A stretch of DNA of 64,000 nt. Origin: Epinephelus fuscoguttatus (Eukaryota; Chordata; Actinopteri; Perciformes; Serranidae). The notes below the pieces were generated by a model that ran no database searches, was not told the DNA's origin, and saw nothing but the letters and a program-made list of their open reading frames with translations. The position numbers were made by a program, and so were the translations under genes. The stretch spans positions 19,927,479 to 19,991,478 of the forward strand of contig NC_064762.1 in the NCBI RefSeq assembly GCF_011397635.1. Reading direction: 5' to 3'. Below, piece by piece: positions 59,119-64,000 of this stretch (positions are counted from its first letter, which is position 1; every line of letters begins with the position of its first letter).

Positions 59119-59300
59119 GTGCACCCTGTCATGGTAACGGCACTCCCAGATGGCAGTGACCCCCTCAGTAGGAAGGCTCCATGCCATACTGCAAAAACTG
59201 CTCAGGAATGGCCTGGGGTACATGACAAAGAGCTCAAGGCATCAACCTGGCCTCAGAATCCCCCAGATTCCAATCTGATCAAACATTTGTGGGACAAGCC
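59119..59300 (+). pseudogene. Tc1 transposase fragment, plus-strand copy
   Basis: The frame reads APCHTAKTAQEW, HDKELKASTWPQNPPDSN and LIKHLWD. This matches the DDE region of Tc1-like transposases (DNAPCHTA...W....H.....L.WP..SPDLNPIEHLWD). The first catalytic context and the LNPIE motif are mutated (SNLIKH), so it is inactive. Confidence 0.8.
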
Positions 59301-59324
59301 GGAACCTCAGAGGTACCCTCAATC

Positions 59325-59693
59325 CACATTGGGGCCTCCTTGGATTGGACTTGGCTCTGACCCTGTTGAGACATGGGCACAGAACCTCTGAGGGCGGCCC
59401 TGTGGTATCTGGCACCAGGGTGTTGCCAGGGGATCCTCTGAGTCCTGTAGGTTTTGAGGTGGGGTACCTCCACGTCTCATGGATGCTCGATCAGATTGGA
59501 ATCTGGTCATTTGGAGGCCAGGCTGACACCTTGAGCTCTTTGTCATGTCCCTCGAGCTATATCTAAACAGTTTTTGAGGTGGGCGCTTTGTCCTGCTGGG
59601 GAGGCCATTGCCGTTGGGGAGTGCCATTGCCATGAGGATGGGTACTTGGTCTGTACCAGTGTTTAGGTGGTGCAGGTCAAGTCGTATCCACAT
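59325..59693 (-). pseudogene. Tc1 transposase fragment, minus-strand copy
   Basis: Read on the minus strand it contains SRDMTKSSRCQPGLQ, a frame-shifted version of the same HDKELK segment. PPQNLQDSEDPLATPWCQIPQ follows, the usual sequence after the LNPIEHLWD motif in these transposases. It overlaps in content the plus-strand copy at 59210-59295, giving an inverted repeat of the gene. Confidence 0.75.
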
Positions 59694-59954
59694 ATGTGCC
59701 AGGACCGAAGGCTTCTCAGCTGGCCAGCTGTAAGTTGTTTTTATGTTTTGGCTGATCGGTTTAGAACTCAGAGATTTATATTTAAGTTGCTTTTTACCTA
59801 CAGAAAAGAGAGCAAAGTTACAGTGTACAATTAGATAGAAAATGTGTTTGTTTTACCAACTGAGCAACATACAATGATTTGTATGATATTTCAAGAAAAT
59901 GCAAGTACAATGGTAGCTAATGAATTAGCACCCCACAAAGTATGTTAACTGCTA

Positions 59955-60165
59955 CATATTTAACGTGAAGTTACGTAGGTTAGGATTAGGAAACAACATA
60001 CCTTGGTCACTTGGTTTCACACCAGCCATGAACATTGGTCTCGTGGGGAAAAGGCCTATGTTGTTTGACCCATGCACCACCCCAACCTTCCTGCGTGAAT
60101 TTTACCCTTCTTTACTCCTGTCAGTGCCTTGGTCACGTGATCGCAGCCTTCCGAAATAAGTGGGT
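59955..60165. repeat. Dispersed fish repeat (GTTAGGTTTAGG family), copy 2
   Basis: TTACGTAGGTTAGGATTAGG, CCATGCACCACCCCAACC and GGTCACGTGATCGCAGCCTTC parallel 5930-6160. The SINE copy begins directly afterwards. Confidence 0.7.
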
Positions 60166-60505
60166 TATCCATGCCTCACAGCAAGAGGGATCCTGGTTTG
60201 AACCCAGGGATTCGAATCCCAGAGTGGGGGAGCCCTTCTGTGTGGAGGCGGTATGTTCTCCCTGTGTCAGCATGGGTTTTCTCCAGGTACATTCACATGG
60301 AATGTTTCAGTCCACAGTCCCACAATGCAAGCTAACTCTAAATTGTCCGTAGGTGTGAATGTGAGTGTGAATGGTTGTCTGTCTCTATGTGTCGGCCCTG
60401 TGGTAGTTTGCCAACCCCACCTCTCGCCCAATGTCAGCTGGGGTAGGCTCCAGCCCCTCCATAAACCCCCAACAGGATAAGCAGCTATGGAAAATGAAAT
60501 GAAAA
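60166..60505 (+). mobile_element. tRNA-like SINE, degraded copy
   Basis: CCTCACAGCAAGAGGG, GTTTGAACCCAGGGATTCGAATCC (duplicated B-box-like part), AACTCTAAATTGTCCGTAGG, GTGAATGTGAGTGTGAATGG and GTCAGCTGGGGTAGGCTCCAG match 33200-33535 in order. The 5' end is replaced and a block near 60285-60325 has diverged. Confidence 0.8.
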
Positions 60506-61974
60506 ATAGAAAAATTGTGGTGCATTACTCTTTGTAGTTAAACATATGAAGAGTAGGTGAGAGCAGCCTGAACTGAGAGATGTATCTAAAAGAGAACCAG
60601 CTATCAGAACCCACAGAAGGTTATTTTAAATGAGAGGTAATTGATATAGAGGTTCATCCAGCGTCACATTACAAATGTGAATGCTAAGGAGGATTTATCG
60701 CTGACGTTTGAAACATTATATCCAGTCATTTATCTGAGTGTTGTGGAACAAGAAGCATTAATAGCTGAACGATGCTGGTTATATATAACAGCGTTAATCC
60801 CATCTTTAAAGTTCGGTGCTAACAAGATTTCTCTGGCAGCCACAGTCTAAAAAGTAAAGGGAAATATGAAGCTGAAGAGCCTTTGGGTGTGGATACGTAG
60901 ATAGCTTCTCAGTGTGTGCGCTCCTGTGTGCTTTTAGTGTGTGTGTTTGTGTAATTTAAAGTGGAAGTCTGGCACAACGCGATGGCGATGAAAGATGTGA
61001 CCTACTGTGTAAGTTCCTCCCCCTGGATACAATAAGTACATCAACAAACACACACACACATAAAGCAACGGTATGGTGTTGGTGTTGAGAGAAGGGTGTT
61101 TACAACAGGAAACAGCTCTTCCCCTCAGCTCCCCTTCAGCATGAGGAAATTAAATTATCCCACCTCACACTGCAGTAAACACGGAAGCTTTAAAGTCATA
61201 GCGTCACTGATTGAAAAGTGAACTGTTGCACAACTTGAGCTTTTTAAAAATGAATTAAGTTTCTTATCTACAACAGAGCACTGATGGGAATTCCCAAATA
61301 GAAAGAAAAGCTTTGAATACAGAAGTTTTAGATTAATGTCAGAATGTGTTCAAAGTAGACGTAGCCTTAAAGGGGATCTTTGTGTCCACCGAGTCAAGTC
61401 CTGGCATATAAGCCATATTAACGTGCACCAATCAAAGTATGTTTTTGTCTCATTGCCAAAATATGTGCTGGAAGAAAGCACATCCTGACTGAGGTAATGC
61501 TTATTAAATGATTTGGCTGATGTTGGGGCAATATTACACTAAATTAAGTCCCGGTATGCCAGTAATGTCCTGGTACCACAAAAGAAGAACAAAAGATCAC
61601 AAGCAGAAACACACTTGTCAGGAAAACTGTCCTGCAATCAGTGAGATGAGAGTTTGCCTTTGAGCATTTCCAGTGTGTTATAAATCTATAAAAAGTAATT
61701 CTGTGCTGTCACACAGAGCAGTAATGGGGATGATGTTTTGCTCATTCTGTGCAAAGGTAATGTTACTTTTAAGGTGCATTACTTTTAAATGTGACACTAG
61801 TTGCAGTTTCCAGTATTTTTTTCAATATAAAACCAATGAGATAGTAGAAAGTTTTTCGCAGAAAATGGAAAGAAAGTGGAAAATTGTTGGCATGCAAGAC
61901 TGTCAGAACCAAAATTAGTTCATATATGCATATATGCCAGCGAAAATGTTATGGTTACTATTAATATCTATTAC
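60506..61974. other. Putative intronic DNA, no feature seen
   Basis: No exon or repeat boundary was recognised. Confidence 0.4.
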
Positions 61975-62456
61975 TTATTCAGTCTTTCTTTCAAAGTCTG
62001 TGATAACTAATTTGGAGTGATGTTTGAATGCTGCTTGGACACCCTCCAGGACACTCTTAAACCTGATATTGTTGCTCCTGGATTGCCCCTCTAAATCATT
62101 GTTGAGCAGCTGGGTAAGGGCATCCTTGACTCCGATGTCCCATCGTTCCATATCAGCCATGTTTTCCTCCATCTCTCCTATGCACTTCCTTATTCCTTCT
62201 ATCTGAGTCGTCGTGTCACGTATTGTCTGGTTTATTTCCATTGTGAATTCGTCCTTTTGGTTTTTAATGTCCTCTCGAAAACAAGTGCAAAGATCAGAGA
62301 GATCTCTCTTCAGTTCGGCCTGGAGCACGTAGTCAAGACTTCACTCACCACTTAGCAGATTGAGTGTTAAGTTTTGGTTTCTCTGTGGCAGCCATCTTGT
62401 CCCATTGAAATTTTGCTGGCCGCAACTTCACCCTTCTTAGTCTTGTCCCCACTCAT
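61975..62456 (-). mobile_element. L1/Tx1-type LINE, ORF1 remnant
   Basis: A minus-strand frame starts MSGDKTKKGEVAASK (62456) and stops soon after. The main remnant (61975-62328) is a heptad-rich coiled coil (EDIKNQKDEFTMEINQTIRD, GEMEENMADMERWD) followed by DLEGQSRSNNIRFK. That motif is the DLEGRSRR[NC]N[IL]R[IV] junction found between coiled coil and RNA-recognition domain in fish L1-like ORF1 proteins. ORF1 is an RNA-binding chaperone of the retrotransposon. Here it is broken by stops and truncated before the reverse-transcriptase ORF. Confidence 0.75.
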
Positions 62457-64000
62457 TATTAAATCGATGTATACCGCTTTGTATGAATATAAATCCTTGA
62501 ACTGAGGAAATTTAAGGCTGATACTGTAGCATGCCACCGGAAGTCCATTTGGATAAAGAACTTTGTGATGGCCCATCATTATATTGCACTGTAAAAGGGG
62601 TGAAAATTAGGGCATCCACTCGGATGTCATATTTCCATCATTGCTAATCAAAGTCAATTGGAGCTGGAGCCGATGAATACCCTTGACTACTGCAGGGTCA
62701 TTTTTCCTAGGAATGAATGCTGATTGCAACCTTTCTCTCTAAACAAAACCCAGATGTCTGTGGGTATAAGTGGTTTTGTCAAGTAGGAAAAGGGCTTAAT
62801 AATAAAAAATAATGAGGCACCACTTACCTTAATTCCAATAATCCCCAAGTAGTCTGATAAATGTACCACTGGACTGAAAGCCCATTAGTCTGAAAGCAAA
62901 CTCACATTGCTGTCAGGGCCGTTTCTCTGAAAACATGCCACAGACTCTCCTTTACAAAAGCACATTGCAAGGTATTATGCAGAATGACATCAGCGGACCT
63001 CATGATTTTGCACAATAATAATTAGCCTTGTGTTTCTGTTTGGGAGAGAACGTAGCGCATTTTTGGAGAGACGGCCCATGTACGTTTGTTTTTAGGATAA
63101 GAGGCTGTCAGACAAACGGGCTTTTGGTCCAGACTATTTGGGCTTTGGATTATGAATCGTCGAAACAACAGCATGGCACCCAAATAATGCCTATTGTCAG
63201 TTTGTGAGCTCTTTGATTTCCCCATGTTGGTTCATTTTAGTTACTACAGTCCGTCTTCCCCTGATTGTTCAAGGCGTGACTGTCATGCTGCTCTGCCATT
63301 CTGTATAAAAGGTACGATTGCCTTTAAGCTGGCAGTGGAGGACGATTGCACATGTTTTACATATTCTAAGCCTATGCACAGCAATATGCTATACTGTAAA
63401 TGGGTGTTATCAGTATGTTGACTGAGGCCTTACATTGACTGTTAAAAATCACTATAATCTGAGTGAGAGTAGGTGTCACTTTTCAAACAGTGTCTGTCTC
63501 AGACCTGATTTTGGGGTGAAACTCCCAAATTAAACCCAGACTGCATTCAAAATGACCTACGCGGGCTGTGTTGGAGACCTGACTGCCGGCTGAATGAAGC
63601 TGGATGTCTTCATGCAGGCTTATAATCAGCAGAAACCAGTCAGCCCTTAATATGATAATCATTATTTAGCATAGATTCCTGTCAATCCCTAAAACCTTCC
63701 AACTTTATAGTAATAACTGTTATTGGGGAGAGAGGAGGGGGTCTAATTCCTAAAGCATTTAACTGTAAAGATGTATATGAAGACATCGCAGGTGTGTGTT
63801 TGCACTTGCCCTCTCTTGCGTGGGGGAGGTGTAAGAAGCCCCAAAGAAAACACAGTGAAACGTGTGAAGGAGATTCTTGAGTGACACCCCGGCGTTGTTG
63901 CAACCAGCTGAAGTTCAGCAAGCAGCGAGCTCTCTTCACATCTTTGCCATCTCTGTTTAGGCAACAGTTGTGTTGTTAATTAAGAATGCACTCATTTGTC
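62457..64000. other. Putative intronic DNA, no gene recognised
   Basis: Positions 62457-62600 may still be LINE 5' UTR. The rest shows no exon or repeat boundary I can support. Confidence 0.4.

Larger units (their letters stand above)
58979..59761. mobile_element. Tc1-like element, rearranged
   Basis: The left end CACCGATCAGCCAAAACATT and the right end (reverse complement AACCGATCAGCCAAAACATA) are inverted repeats. TA dinucleotides sit just outside (58977-58978 and 59762-59763), the Tc1/mariner target. The interior carries two pieces of the same transposase gene facing each other, so the copy is a dead inverted derivative. Confidence 0.85.

Overview
The window looks like nuclear DNA of a teleost fish, probably a spiny-rayed (percomorph) species. 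The grounds are split exons with GT-AG introns, many dinucleotide and pentanucleotide microsatellites, and repeat families I recognise as typical of fish. These include a tRNA-like SINE with GATGAATG-type tails, hAT elements starting CAGTGGTTCCCAA, a Tc1-like element starting CACCGATCAGCC, and a PIF/Harbinger relic. Species and chromosome cannot be told from the sequence.

Only two protein-coding loci are supported. One is a complete six-exon gene on the minus strand (48006-50844) for mitochondrial large-subunit ribosomal protein L19 (mrpl19). All its splice phases join into an uninterrupted 285-codon frame. The second starts on the plus strand at 52637. A 36-codon exon encodes an N-terminus that looks like a signal peptide and ends at a probable phase-1 donor at 52745/52746. 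The rest of that gene is not recognised and presumably lies beyond the window, which would make 52746-64000 its first intron. The two genes are head to head, with about 1.8 kb between their start codons.

Positions 1-48000 carry no coding exon I can support. The region is intergenic DNA (or an intron of an unseen gene) built from repeats. It holds a 1.4 kb T/G-rich minisatellite (about 690-2170), a 1.3 kb pyrimidine pentamer tract (8611-9890), a decayed LINE reverse-transcriptase end (about 13870-14252) and a hAT-type element nested inside a larger element with 27-bp inverted repeats (18034-19321). Further along are a Harbinger deletion derivative (19532-20614), a 308-bp hAT with perfect 8-bp target duplications (30383-30706), a SINE with 13-bp target duplications (33187-33548), a foldback element with a SINE inside it (39485-40710) and a minisatellite plus palindrome (44404-45080). 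The mrpl19 introns and the 52.7-64 kb region contain more of the same families, often in opposite orientation: a 511/550 bp coding-derived element, 924/897 bp foldbacks, an inverted Tc1 relic and an L1-type ORF1 relic.

No previously undescribed multi-gene system was found. The most useful observations are the nested and inverted transposon structures with readable target duplications, the dispersed 511/550 bp element that keeps a shared reading frame, a (TG)8 tract at the mrpl19 exon 5 acceptor, and three upstream ATGs before the signal-peptide exon. Long open frames in the microsatellite regions are artefacts of stop-free simple repeats.
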